Below, piece after piece: positions 1 through 7,708 of a stretch of 12,308 bases of DNA. Each line of letters starts with the position of its first letter. Within the stretch, counting starts at the first letter, position 1. Below the pieces are notes generated by a model, which did no database searches, was not told the DNA's origin, and worked only from the letters and a program-made list of their open reading frames with translations. A program made the translations under genes and the position numbers. The stretch spans positions 1 through 12,308 of the forward strand of contig JACCSN010000749.1 of the NCBI GenBank assembly GCA_013812985.1. The letters run 5' to 3'. Source of the DNA: Hyphomicrobiales bacterium (lineage in GTDB: Bacteria > Pseudomonadota > Alphaproteobacteria > Rhizobiales > Afifellaceae).

Positions 1-1
1 A

Positions 2-1462
2 GTCGAAGGAGTAATCGATCTTGCCCTGCGGCAGGCGCGGCCGCGTCAGCGGCTCGGGCGGGCTCAGATCCCGGTAGCGCTCGAGCGGGAATTCGGCATC
101 CTCGGCATAGGCGATCTTGGTCCACTGGACGAGGTGCTTCGGCCCGACATTCTCGCTGACCGACGAGCGGCCGAAATACCCCGTGCCGATCGTCATGGTC
201 GGCTCAAGGAAGGTGCCGAAGCCGGCGGCTCCGGTCGAGCAGCCGACGTTCACGGCGATCCGCAGCACTGTCATCTCCGCTCCGAAGCGCAGGATCAGCG
301 CCGGATCGCCGGCATGGATCGCGGCCGAATGGCCGGCGCCGCCGCGCCGCACCATGGCGCGGCAGGCAGTCATGGCGGCCTCGCGGCTCGGCGCCTCGTA
401 GAAGCCGAGCACCGGGCAGAGTTTCTCGCGGCTCATCGGGTAATCGTCGCCGATCCGCTCCAGCGGCACGAGAAGCACGCGAGTGCCGCGCGGGACGCGG
501 AGGCCGGCCGCATCGGCGATCGCTTCGGCGGGCTTGCCCACGAGCGACGTGTTGAACTTGCCGCCGGGGAACAGGCGCTCGGCAAGGCGGTCGCGCTCTT
601 CGTCGGACAGCATGTGGCAATGCTGCCGTTTCATCTCCTCGGCAAGCCGTCTGGCGATCGCCGTGTGCGCGATGACCGCCGATTCGTTGGTGCAGAGAAT
701 GGAATTGTCGAAAGCCTTGGATTCGGCGATCAACCTGGCGGCTTGCGGCACGTCGGCGCTCTCGTCGACATAGGCCGGATTGTTGCCGGGGCCGACGCCG
801 ATCGCCGGATTGCCGGAACTGTAGGCGGCGCGCACCATCGGCGAGCCGCCGGTTGCCAGGATGAGGTCGATCCGGTCGGACTTCATGATCGCGTCGATGA
901 TCGGCAGCTGCGGATCGTCGATGACCTGGATGATCCCGTCGGGCGCGCCGGCCTGTTCGGCGGCCCGCGCGATCAGCCGACTCGCGTCGGCGCAGCAGGC
1001 CTTGGCGTATGGATGCGGGCTGATGACGATGGCGTTGCGGGTCAGCAGCGCGATGATCGACTTGTAGAAGACCGACGACACCGGATTGGTGGAAGGCGTC
1101 AGTGCGAAGATCACGCCCGCGGGCTTCGGCACCTCGACCATCTTGGCGTCAGGGTCGAGGCGAGGGTCGGTGAAATTGTCGTCGCGATAGTGCTCGAAGA
1201 GGTCGATCGAGCAGAGCCGGTTCTTCAGCTCCTTGTGGTCGGCATTGCCGAAGCCGGTCTCCTCGACCGCCCAATCGGCGTATTTCCGCGCATTCGCCGC
1301 CCCCGCCTCGGCGACGGCCCGGGTGATCGCCAGCACTTCGTCGCGCCGGTATTTCGCAAAGGAAGCGGCCGCCCAGCGCGCCTTCTCCACCATCTGCGCC
1401 GCGTGGGCCGGCGTCATCCGGGCGTCCGCTTCGTCTCCGGCCTGCTTTTCGGCTACAGCCAT
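2..1462 (-). CDS. CoA-acylating aldehyde dehydrogenase (EutE/PduP/SauS-like), 3' end cut by window edge
   Basis: An open frame of 487 codons runs from ATG at 1462 off the left edge. The start is preceded by AGGGG six bases upstream. The protein resembles acylating aldehyde dehydrogenases such as EutE, PduP, SauS and the aldehyde half of AdhE, which oxidise an aldehyde with NAD and CoA to an acyl-CoA. Visible landmarks are LTPSTNPVSS (about 121-130), the following KSIIALLTRNAIVISPHP stretch, ATGGSPMV (about 203-210), GVGPGNNP (about 222-229) and the active-site segment FDNSILCTNE with Cys257 as the likely nucleophile. The C-terminal SENVGPKHLVQWT element is also typical. Family members are about 460-490 residues long, so little is missing. 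It is divergent from the AraC regulator and shares its upstream region, which carries a pair of direct repeats. In this locus it is the likely sink for the dehydratase aldehyde. Whether the substrate is propionaldehyde, sulfoacetaldehyde or another aldehyde cannot be read from the sequence. Confidence 0.9.
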   Translation of the reverse strand, partial: MAVAEKQAGDEADARMTPAHAAQMVEKARWAAASFAKYRRDEVLAITRAVAEAGAANARKYADWAVEETGFGNADHKELKNRLCSIDLFEHYRDDNFTDPRLDPDAKMVEVPKPAGVIFALTPSTNPVSSVFYKSIIALLTRNAIVISPHPYAKACCADASRLIARAAEQAGAPDGIIQVIDDPQLPIIDAIMKSDRIDLILATGGSPMVRAAYSSGNPAIGVGPGNNPAYVDESADVPQAARLIAESKAFDNSILCTNESAVIAHTAIARRLAEEMKRQHCHMLSDEERDRLAERLFPGGKFNTSLVGKPAEAIADAAGLRVPRGTRVLLVPLERIGDDYPMSREKLCPVLGFYEAPSREAAMTACRAMVRRGGAGHSAAIHAGDPALILRFGAEMTVLRIAVNVGCSTGAAGFGTFLEPTMTIGTGYFGRSSVSENVGPKHLVQWTKIAYAEDAEFPLERYRDLSPPEPLTRPRLPQGKIDYSFD

Positions 1463-1556
1463 CCAACGCCCCTGTGCGGCACGGCGGGCTTGCGCTTACG
1501 GTGCATCTGTTCACGCTCGGCGATCCCCCTCCAATAGGACGCGACTGCCCTGCAAG

Positions 1557-1587
1557 CTTGACAGGGCGACAGGCGAACTTGACAGGG
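1557..1587. promoter_or_regulatory. Candidate AraC-type operator: two direct CTTGACAGGG half-sites 21 bp apart
   Basis: The 10-mer CTTGACAGGG occurs at 1557-1566 and again, identically, at 1578-1587. The centre-to-centre spacing of 21 bp is two helical turns, the usual geometry of AraC-family operators. The site sits midway between the aldehyde dehydrogenase start (1462) and the regulator start (1678). The same arrangement recurs at 7709-7738. A weaker CTTGATCGG lies at 1611-1619. On the minus strand, a poor -10-like CTATTG (1537-1532) lies about 19 bases beyond the proximal half-site, so activation of the aldehyde dehydrogenase is plausible. Confidence 0.6.
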
Positions 1588-1677
1588 TTTCCGTCCAGCG
1601 TCCCGCCTCGCTTGATCGGCGCTCGCGCCTCGTGCGAGCATGGCCGTGAGGGACGCCTGCCAGAGGGATCGCCGGAC

Positions 1678-2754
1678 ATGCAGGGAGGCCTGCTCAACGG
1701 ACTGCCGCCCGCCTTGAGTGCTGCGGCAATCGCCGGGGACTATGCTCCCGGGGTGTTCGCCAGTGCGGCAACGGGGATCGTCGGGTTCATCGAGACGTTC
1801 GGTGGCGATGTGGACCGCATCTTCGGCAATGTCGGCATTCTGCCCGATGTCGCGGGCTCGCCGACGCTGAAACTGAAGCTTAGCGCGTTCTGCGAATTGT
1901 TCGAGGAAGCGGCGCGCGAAACCGGCAACGAGAATTTCGGGCTGTGGTTCGGCAATCAGTTCAAGCCGCGCGATCTCGGCATGTGGGGTTATGCGGCGAT
2001 CTCCGCGCCGACGCTGGGCTCGGCGCTAGAGAACCTCGTAGGCCTGTTCCGCTATCATCAGGAGAGCTCCGCCATGCGGCTCAGGCTGGGCGAGTGCGGG
2101 CTTGTCCGCCTTGAGTATCAGATCACCGCGGCCAGCATCATCGATCGCCGCCAGGATGCCGAGCTCTCGCTCGGCATGTTCCGCAACCTGATCCGCGAAT
2201 GCTGCGGCGCGCATTGGGGTCCCGAAGAGGTGCATTTCGAGCATCCCAAGCCGGCGATGGCGAAGGAGCACGAAACGGCCTTTGACGCTCCGGTGTATTT
2301 CTCGCAGCCCACCAACGCGCTGCTGTTCCGGCCGGAGATCCTCGACCGGCCGATGCCGTCGAGTGACCTGAGGCTGCTGGCCGTGATGCAGACATGCCTC
2401 GAGCAGATGAGCGCCGACAGGCCGGCCAAGCATCCGCTGACCGACCGGGTCTGCACGACGATCCGCGCCAAGCTCGTCGACGGCTGCCCGACGCTGGAGC
2501 AAGTCGCCGGTCACCTTCGCAGCCCTGCCGCGGCGATCTGCCGTGAGCTGCACGATGCCGGAACGACCTATACCGAAGTCGTCGAGAGCGTGCGCCGCGA
2601 TCTGGCGATGTCCTATGTGAGGCAGCGCCGGCTGCCGTTCTCCGACATCGCAATTCTGCTCGGCTATTCGGAGCTGTCCGCCTTCTCGCGCGCCTTCCGC
2701 CGCTGGACCGGCGCTTCGCCGCGCGAATGGCGGGGCCGGGTGTTCTCGGCCTGA
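1678..2754 (+). CDS. AraC-family transcriptional regulator
   Basis: This 358-residue regulator belongs to the AraC subfamily with an arabinose-binding-like N-terminal sensor or dimerisation domain (about residues 25-235, resembling the OruR/ArgR-type domain). The DNA-binding domain has two helix-turn-helix units (about 255-352) and ends in the family signature, seen here as SELSAFSRAFRRWTGASPREW (split as SELSAFSRAF then RRWTGASPREW). The frame stays open upstream to an ATG at 1474. I chose 1678 because homology starts shortly after it (GDYAPGVFASA), an AGAGGGA Shine-Dalgarno lies before it, and an earlier start would put the operator inside the gene. It is divergent from the acylating aldehyde dehydrogenase and convergent with the transporter operon. 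It probably senses the pathway substrate or an intermediate and binds the 21-bp-spaced repeats at 1557-1587 and 7709-7738. The inducer is unknown. Confidence 0.9.
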   Translation: MQGGLLNGLPPALSAAAIAGDYAPGVFASAATGIVGFIETFGGDVDRIFGNVGILPDVAGSPTLKLKLSAFCELFEEAARETGNENFGLWFGNQFKPRDLGMWGYAAISAPTLGSALENLVGLFRYHQESSAMRLRLGECGLVRLEYQITAASIIDRRQDAELSLGMFRNLIRECCGAHWGPEEVHFEHPKPAMAKEHETAFDAPVYFSQPTNALLFRPEILDRPMPSSDLRLLAVMQTCLEQMSADRPAKHPLTDRVCTTIRAKLVDGCPTLEQVAGHLRSPAAAICRELHDAGTTYTEVVESVRRDLAMSYVRQRRLPFSDIAILLGYSELSAFSRAFRRWTGASPREWRGRVFSA

Positions 2755-3522
2755 TCAGGCGTTCAGCGCTTCCAGCGATTCCGGCAGGATCTGTCCGCCG
2801 TCGACGATGATCGTCTGGCCGGTGATGTAGCCCGCCTCCTTTGAGGCAAGGAACAGCGCGGCGTTGCCGATGTCCTCTACTGTACCGAGCCGCTTCAGCG
2901 GGATCGAGGCCGCCATGGTCTTAAGGTAGTCTGCCCCCAGCCCCTCGAGTCCCTCGGTGACGATGTTGCCGGGCATCACCGCGTTGACCGTGATTCCGTA
3001 TTGGGCGACCTCGATCGCCGCGGTCTTGAGGAAGCCGAGCTGGCCGGCCTTGGACGCGCCGTAATGCGTCCAGCCGGGAAAGCTGGTCACCGGGCCGGAG
3101 ATCGACGAGGTGAGCACGATGCGCCCCTGATCGCTCTGCTTCAGGTAGGGCAGGCAGGCCTTCACCGACAGAAAGGTGCCCTTGAGGTTGGTGCCGAGCA
3201 CCTCGTCCCATTGCTCGGAGGTCATCGCCTCGATCTTCGCCTGCGGGAACACGCCGGCATTGGCGCAGAGCACGTCGATGCCGCCGTGGCGCTCGACCGC
3301 CGCGCTGGCCATGCTCTCCAGCTCCTCGAATTTGGTGACGTCAGCCGCGAAGGCGGAGGCGCCGCCGCCGATCTCACTTGCGCATGCTTCCGCCTGGTCG
3401 GCGTGGCGTGCCACGACCAGCACCTGGGCGCCTTGCCGGGCGAAGACGCGGGCGATGCCCTTGCCGATGCCCTTGCTGGCGCCGGTGACCACGACGGATT
3501 TGCCTGCAAGCGAGGTTAGCAT
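2755..3522 (-). CDS. SDR-family NAD(P)-dependent oxidoreductase (FabG-like)
   Basis: This is a complete 255-residue classical short-chain dehydrogenase. It has the cofactor-binding TGASKGIG at 13-20, the NAG motif at 88-90, catalytic Ser139/Ser140, and Tyr154 with Lys158 in YGASK. The C-terminal segment is ITGQTIIVDGGQ followed by LPES. Such enzymes interconvert alcohols and ketones, or 3-oxoacyl and 3-hydroxyacyl groups; the substrate cannot be read from the sequence. A GGGAG Shine-Dalgarno lies about seven bases before the ATG. The gene begins 23 bp after the second permease stop, so it is the last gene of the transporter operon. That position suggests it acts on the imported compound or a product of it. 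Its stop codon abuts the convergent regulator stop, and together they form TGATCA. Confidence 0.93.
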   Translation of the reverse strand: MLTSLAGKSVVVTGASKGIGKGIARVFARQGAQVLVVARHADQAEACASEIGGGASAFAADVTKFEELESMASAAVERHGGIDVLCANAGVFPQAKIEAMTSEQWDEVLGTNLKGTFLSVKACLPYLKQSDQGRIVLTSSISGPVTSFPGWTHYGASKAGQLGFLKTAAIEVAQYGITVNAVMPGNIVTEGLEGLGADYLKTMAASIPLKRLGTVEDIGNAALFLASKEAGYITGQTIIVDGGQILPESLEALNA

Positions 3523-3545
3523 TTTTCGTCTCCCGTTGATTTGAT

Positions 3546-4364
3546 TCAGGCGCTGCTCTCGCCTCGCAGGCGCGCGCGCCGGACGACGGTGATCAGCCCG
3601 TAGCCGCCGAGCAGCAGCACGATGGCGCCGATCGTCGAAACGGTGCCGAGAACCGGCACGCCGGGTGTGTAGCCGGCGACCATCTTGGCGTAGAGGAATT
3701 CCGGCACGGTGGTGTCCGCCCCGGTCGTGTAGAGCGACAGCGGGAAATTGCCCCAGGACAGCAGGAAGGCGAACAGCGATCCGGAAAAAATGCCGGGAAA
3801 CAGCACCGGAAGGGTCACTTCGCGCAACACCTGCCAGCGGCTCGCGCCCAGGTCGAAGGCCGCCTCCTCCAGCGCCGGGTCGAAGCTGTAGACCTGGATG
3901 GAAATCACCAGCGTGACGACCGGCACGACCCAGACAAGATGGGCGAAAACGGCGGTCTGCCAGGAGAGCCTCAGCCCCAGCGAATTGAACCAGAGCAGCA
4001 GCGCCAGGCCGAGCACCGATTGCGGAAAGAAGATCGGCAGGAGCACGAGCTTCTGGTAGAGCGACCGGCCGCGCCAGTCGTAGCGGGCGAAGGCCAGCGC
4101 GCCGAAGAACGCGATGATTACGGAGATCGCCGTAACGATAAGCGCAATGGTGATCGAGGTCTCAAGCAGCTGCCACGTCTGGGTCGCCGCGAAGGTCTTT
4201 TCCCACCAGCTGAGGCCCCAGCGCGGGATCGGGAACAGGAAATAGCGGCTGTCGGTCAGCGAAGCGAGCGTGATCGCCGCGGTCGGCAGATACAGGAAGA
4301 CCGCCGCGGCGAGCGTCCAGGCGGCGATCAGGGCGTGACGGGCGCGCTGGCCGGAATCCCTCAT
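3546..4364 (-). CDS. Spermidine/putrescine-type ABC transporter permease (PotC-like)
   Basis: This 272-residue inner-membrane protein has about six hydrophobic segments: near residues 11-33, 70-93, 105-125, 138-158, 194-210 and 240-261. The cytoplasmic EAA loop (about 167-191, EAAFDLGASRWQVLREV) contacts the ATPase. These are the features of PotC-like type I importer permeases. The start ATG at 4364 overlaps the upstream permease stop as ATGA, so translation is probably coupled. The frame is open much further upstream, but that stretch is antiphase to the first permease and is not coding. The predicted partner is the permease at 4361-5227, forming a heterodimeric channel. Confidence 0.92.
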   Translation of the reverse strand: MRDSGQRARHALIAAWTLAAAVFLYLPTAAITLASLTDSRYFLFPIPRWGLSWWEKTFAATQTWQLLETSITIALIVTAISVIIAFFGALAFARYDWRGRSLYQKLVLLPIFFPQSVLGLALLLWFNSLGLRLSWQTAVFAHLVWVVPVVTLVISIQVYSFDPALEEAAFDLGASRWQVLREVTLPVLFPGIFSGSLFAFLLSWGNFPLSLYTTGADTTVPEFLYAKMVAGYTPGVPVLGTVSTIGAIVLLLGGYGLITVVRRARLRGESSA

Positions 4365-5227
4365 GAGCGCTGCCGCTTTCCGAGCACGGCGTCGAGGTCG
4401 AAGCGCCGCAGCACGATCAAGACGAGGATGCCGACAACCACCATCAGCAGGACGGCAAGGGCGGCGCCGAGCGGCCAGTTCTGCGCATAGGTGAAGGCGA
4501 TCTCGATGTCGTGGGTGATCGGGATGATCTGCTGGCCGCCCAGCACCTTGGCTTCGGCGATGGCGCCCACCGCCAGCACGAAGGTCAGCAGAAACCCGAT
4601 GATGATGCCGGGCATCGACAGCGGCAGCTCGACTTCGCGGAACACCTGCCAGCGGGTCGCCCCGAGATCGAAGGCGGCCTCTCGCGCCTCCTTCGGCACC
4701 ATGGCGATGCCGAGCGACATCGGGAACAGCATGAAGGGGAAATAAACGTAGACCATGCCGAGGATGATCGCCGCCTCGGTGAAGAGGATGCTCTCCATCT
4801 CGACGCCGAACAGTGTCTTGAGGCTGCCGAGCAGCAGGCCGTTCTTGATCAGGAACAGCACCCAGCCATAAAGGCGGACGTTCTCCGAGACGAACAGCGG
4901 GATCACGAACAGCAGCGTCAGCGCCGTTGACCAGCGGCCGAAGACGTGCACCAGCCCGTAGGCGACCGGGTAGCAGATGATCGCCAGCAGGAACACGGTG
5001 ATGGCCGCCAGCGCCAGCGACCACAGGAAGGAGATATAGCTCGTGCCGTTGAAGATCACCTCGTAGTTCCGCAGCGTCGGCTCCTGCCAGATCGAGAAGG
5101 AGCGCGGCGGCATGAAGCTGAACGCGACGACGGCGATCAGCGGCGCGACGAAGCCGACGAGGAGGAGGACGAGGAACGGCGCCGCCGATCTGGCGCCAGG
5201 GCTGATCCATGCGGCGGCTCGCTGCAT
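4361..5227 (-). CDS. Spermidine/putrescine-type ABC transporter permease (PotB-like)
   Basis: This 288-residue membrane protein is of the PotB/PotH type. It has an N-terminal membrane helix (about 17-38), several further helices and an EAA loop at about 183-207 (EAAFDLGATRWQVFREV). That loop is nearly identical to the one in the second permease. I chose ATG at 5227, which overlaps the ATPase stop as TGATG. A TTG one codon upstream is also possible. The tight overlaps on both sides place it in the middle of a coupled transporter operon. It should form half of the transmembrane channel for the substrate delivered by the binding protein at 6394-7557. Confidence 0.92.
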   Translation of the reverse strand: MQRAAAWISPGARSAAPFLVLLLVGFVAPLIAVVAFSFMPPRSFSIWQEPTLRNYEVIFNGTSYISFLWSLALAAITVFLLAIICYPVAYGLVHVFGRWSTALTLLFVIPLFVSENVRLYGWVLFLIKNGLLLGSLKTLFGVEMESILFTEAAIILGMVYVYFPFMLFPMSLGIAMVPKEAREAAFDLGATRWQVFREVELPLSMPGIIIGFLLTFVLAVGAIAEAKVLGGQQIIPITHDIEIAFTYAQNWPLGAALAVLLMVVVGILVLIVLRRFDLDAVLGKRQRS

Positions 5228-6294
5228 CAATCGCCCACGAGGATGGCGTCTTTGGTGTCCCAGCCGATGGTCACCTCGTCATCGATCCGGCCCTCATAGG
5301 CCTGCCGCCGGAGCTTTTCGACGATGAACACCTGCTCGCCGACGCGGACCTGATACTGAATGCGCGAGCCCAGCGCATACTCGTTGTAGAGCCGCCCGGT
5401 GAGGCGGTTGTCGGCGTCGTTTGGGTGGGCAAGGAAGCGTACGAATTCCGGCCGAATGACGAGATGGCCGGCTGCGCCCGGCTCGGAGTGCGGCGGCGCC
5501 AGGAAGGTCGCATCGAAGTCCGTCGCCGAAAGCACGCCATCCGATCCGCGGCGGACCGGGATGATGTTCACGTCGCCCATGAATTCGGAAACGAACTTCG
5601 TCTCCGGAGCGGTATAGATCTGGTTCGGCGTGCCGACCTGGACGAGCTTGCCGGCGCGCATGACGCCAATACGGTCGCTCATCACCATCGCCTCTTCCAG
5701 GCTATGTGTGATGTAGACGAAAGTTTTGTTGGTCTCCTTGTGGATGTCCTTCAGCTCCTTTTCCAGCGTCTTGCGGAGCTTGTAGTCGATGGCCGACAGC
5801 GGCTCGTCGAAGAACAATATCTCTGGGTCGTAGGCCAGCGCCCGTGCCAGCGCGACGCGCTGCCGCTCGCCGCCGGAACAGTTCATCACGTTCTTGGCCA
5901 GGTAGTTTTCCGGCAGGCGGAGCAGCGTCATCAGCTCAAGGGCGCGCTGGCGCCGGACATCGGCCGAAACGCCCTTGATCTTCAGCGCGAAGGAAATGTT
6001 GTCGCCGACCGTTTTGTGCGGAAACAGCGCCAGAGACTGGAACACCAGACAGGTCGGGCGCCGGTTGGCCGGAACATCGTTGACCCGCTCGCCTCGAATC
6101 AAGATATCGCCGCCGCTCGGCCTCTCCAGGCCCGCCAGCATGCGCAGCAGGGTGGTTTTTCCCGACCCGGACGGCCCGACGATCGTGAAGAACTCGCCCT
6201 CGGCGATCTCAAGATCAATGCCGTCGACCGCGTTGAAGCTCCCGAAGGCTTTTCTGACGGACTGAAGCGCAAGAATGGTAGGGCGTTCTGTCAT
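5227..6294 (-). CDS. Spermidine/putrescine-type ABC transporter ATP-binding protein (PotA-like)
   Basis: This 355-residue ATPase has an N-terminal nucleotide-binding domain followed by a C-terminal TOBE-like regulatory region (about 240-355). It has Walker A GPSGSGKTT (40-48), Q-loop Gln86 in LVFQSLALFP, the signature CSGGERQRV (139-147), Walker B ILFFDEP (159-165), the D-loop variant SAID and switch His197 in ITHSLEEA. All ATP-handling residues are present. The first signature residue is Cys rather than the usual Leu, and the H-loop reads HSLEEA rather than HDQEEA. The start at 6294 has only a weak Shine-Dalgarno. It lies 99 bp after the binding-protein stop, and that gap is filled with inverted repeats. 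It powers the importer formed by the two downstream permeases. Confidence 0.93.
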   Translation of the reverse strand: MTERPTILALQSVRKAFGSFNAVDGIDLEIAEGEFFTIVGPSGSGKTTLLRMLAGLERPSGGDILIRGERVNDVPANRRPTCLVFQSLALFPHKTVGDNISFALKIKGVSADVRRQRALELMTLLRLPENYLAKNVMNCSGGERQRVALARALAYDPEILFFDEPLSAIDYKLRKTLEKELKDIHKETNKTFVYITHSLEEAMVMSDRIGVMRAGKLVQVGTPNQIYTAPETKFVSEFMGDVNIIPVRRGSDGVLSATDFDATFLAPPHSEPGAAGHLVIRPEFVRFLAHPNDADNRLTGRLYNEYALGSRIQYQVRVGEQVFIVEKLRRQAYEGRIDDEVTIGWDTKDAILVGD

Positions 6295-6309
6295 CAGCCG
6301 TCAGCTGGA

Positions 6310-6331
6310 GCTTTCGTTCTTTGGCGAAAGC
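6310..6331. repeat. Inverted repeat (7-bp stem) between binding protein and ATPase genes
   Basis: GCTTTCG (6310-6316) pairs with CGAAAGC (6325-6331) across an 8-base loop. It would form a stem-loop in the operon transcript just before the ATPase start at 6294. No clear run of U follows on the minus strand, so it is more likely an RNA-processing or stability element than a terminator. Confidence 0.5.
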
Positions 6332-6334
6332 AGA

Positions 6335-6365
6335 AGGCCTCATGCGGCCGATCCGCACAAGGCCT
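6335..6365. repeat. Compound hairpin between binding protein and ATPase genes
   Basis: AGGCCT (6335-6340) pairs with AGGCCT (6360-6365). After a 2x2 internal loop, TGCGG (6343-6347) pairs with CCGCA (6353-6357) around a 5-base loop. This is a strong GC-rich hairpin in the 99-bp intergenic gap. Hairpins here are common after binding-protein genes, where they protect the upstream message so that the binding protein is made in excess. Confidence 0.55.
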
Positions 6366-6366
6366 C

Positions 6367-6391
6367 GCCGTCTCCGCGTTTCGCCGACGGC
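6367..6391. repeat. Inverted repeat just downstream of the binding-protein stop
   Basis: GCCGTC (6367-6372) pairs with GACGGC (6386-6391) over a 13-base loop, a few bases after the binding-protein stop codon. It is the weakest of three consecutive inverted repeats in the gap before the ATPase gene. Confidence 0.35.
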
Positions 6392-6393
6392 AA

Positions 6394-7557
6394 TCAGCCG
6401 CCGGAAGCGCCGCGCTTGGCCGCCGTCATGATGTCGAGCAGCTTGTCATAGTCGGGAACGATGTCGTACTCGACAGAGCCGGCCATCTCTTGTTCCAGGC
6501 TGTCCCACTGGATCGCTTCGAGCTCCTCCGGGGTGAACAGCGCAAAGCACTCCGGATTGCCCATCTGCGCGACCGGGTTGAATGTCCCCTCCGCAAACGC
6601 CACGGTGTGCGACATCTCCGGGGACTGGACGTATTCGAGGAAGTCGGCGGCGAGCGGCGAAAGCTGCGGGTTGTTGACGACCGAGGTGATTTCGATCCAG
6701 GCGATGCCGCCCTTGCCGCCCTCGAACGGCCCCTTCTTCGGGGTGATACCGCGGATGTTGAGGAAACCATCGGCGCGCACCGGCGAGGCGGAATAGGTGC
6801 CGCCCGTCATGTGGAAATCGATCTCGCCGGAAACGAAGGCCTGGTTCATCGTGGCGATGTCGCCGACCACCTTGGCGCCTTTGAAGACACGGTTGGCGGC
6901 GTCGGTGAATTTCGCCACCTCCTCCTCGCTGTGCTCCTTGAAAGGATCGAAGCCGGCGATGGCGCAAAGGTTGAAGACGTTCCAGTCGTCGGATTCCAGC
7001 ACGCCGTATTTGCCGGCATTGGTCGGATCGTTCCACAAGTCCCAACCCTGGTCCTCGGCGGTTTCGCGGCTGACCTTGTCGGTGTTGACGACGAAGCTGT
7101 ACGGCCCGAAGCGCTGCGCCATGCCGAGGAGCTTCTCGCCGCTCTCGTCCATTGCCCAGCGATAGGGCGGCTTGAACGCCGGCATCATCTTTTCGAAATA
7201 CGGCTCGAAGCGCGCCCGGTCGATCGGCTTGATCAGGCCCTCTGGCAGCATGATCTTGCGCGCCCAGGGATTGTTGACATTGATGAGGTCCCACACATTG
7301 GTCTCGCCGGCCCTGAGCCGGTTGATCATGGTCGGATCGTTGGTGAGCGATTCCGCCTTGACCGTGGCGCCCGTCTTCTCGCGGTAGGGGTCGAGGACCT
7401 GAGCGGAATTGTAGCCCTCCCAGCAAAGGATGTTCAGCTCGTTTTCCCGCTGCGCCCATGCCGAGCCCGCCCAGCCGGCCGACCCGGCGGCCACCGCCGC
7501 GCCCCAGAGGGCGGATTGCTCCATGAACTTGCGCCTGGTAATCCCCTGCTTCGCCAT
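6394..7557 (-). CDS. Polyamine-type ABC transporter substrate-binding protein (PotD-like), Tat-exported
   Basis: This is a 387-residue periplasmic binding protein of the spermidine/putrescine class. The N-terminus carries a twin-arginine motif, TRRKFMEQ (about 7-14). A hydrophobic stretch follows, then a GSAWA site (cleavage after about residue 35). The mature protein starts near NILCWEGY, the position of the ligand-contacting WTEY segment in PotD. A further conserved-looking piece is GEIDFHMTGGTYSA. I chose ATG at 7557 because GGGAG lies seven bases before it and the signal peptide begins there; the frame stays open upstream to 7728 but without homology. It is the first gene of a binding protein-ATPase-permease-permease-SDR operon. 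The family binds polyamines and related cations or amine conjugates; the actual ligand is not determined by the sequence. Confidence 0.92.
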   Translation of the reverse strand: MAKQGITRRKFMEQSALWGAAVAAGSAGWAGSAWAQRENELNILCWEGYNSAQVLDPYREKTGATVKAESLTNDPTMINRLRAGETNVWDLINVNNPWARKIMLPEGLIKPIDRARFEPYFEKMMPAFKPPYRWAMDESGEKLLGMAQRFGPYSFVVNTDKVSRETAEDQGWDLWNDPTNAGKYGVLESDDWNVFNLCAIAGFDPFKEHSEEEVAKFTDAANRVFKGAKVVGDIATMNQAFVSGEIDFHMTGGTYSASPVRADGFLNIRGITPKKGPFEGGKGGIAWIEITSVVNNPQLSPLAADFLEYVQSPEMSHTVAFAEGTFNPVAQMGNPECFALFTPEELEAIQWDSLEQEMAGSVEYDIVPDYDKLLDIMTAAKRGASGG

Positions 7558-7645
7558 CGTCTGTCTCCCTTGACGGGCTCGGTCCCGGAACTCCCCTCGT
7601 CCCGCTCTAGGCGGACCTAAGCCGTTGAATTGATGATGTGCACCG

Positions 7646-7668
7646 CTCGCCTTTCCGCGCAAGGCGAG
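7646..7668. promoter_or_regulatory. Perfect 8-bp inverted repeat upstream of the binding-protein gene
   Basis: CTCGCCTT (7646-7653) and AAGGCGAG (7661-7668) are perfect inverted repeats separated by seven bases. The 23-bp palindrome lies between the candidate AraC site (7709-7738) and the binding-protein start (7557). It could be a second operator for a dimeric repressor or a leader-RNA stem-loop. It lacks a U-tract on the minus strand, which argues against a simple terminator for the upstream hydrolase gene. A weak -10-like TATTCT (7672-7667) overlaps its edge. Confidence 0.45.
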
Positions 7669-7708
7669 AATAAGCCTAATCCAGCATCCTCGCGCGCTCG
7701 TGGCCTGT

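Noticed and set aside
134..1537. Long plus-strand open frame of 467 codons
   Set aside because: It is the antisense shadow of the aldehyde dehydrogenase. The composition is Arg/Gly/His-rich without family motifs, while the minus strand shows clear acylating-dehydrogenase signatures.
1558..1584. TTGACA at 1558-1563 and 1579-1584 as -35 promoter boxes
   Set aside because: No -10-like hexamer lies about 17 bp downstream on the plus strand for either copy. The exact repeat at 21 bp and its recurrence at 7709-7738 fit operator half-sites better.
4365..5210. N-terminal extension of the second permease to 554 residues
   Set aside because: The upstream part is an off-frame reading of the first permease. 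The true start is ATG 4364, which overlaps the previous stop as ATGA.
5209..7620. Very long plus-strand open frame of 803 codons
   Set aside because: It lies antisense to the ATPase and binding-protein genes, which have complete motifs. The frame is an artefact of high GC content at third positions.
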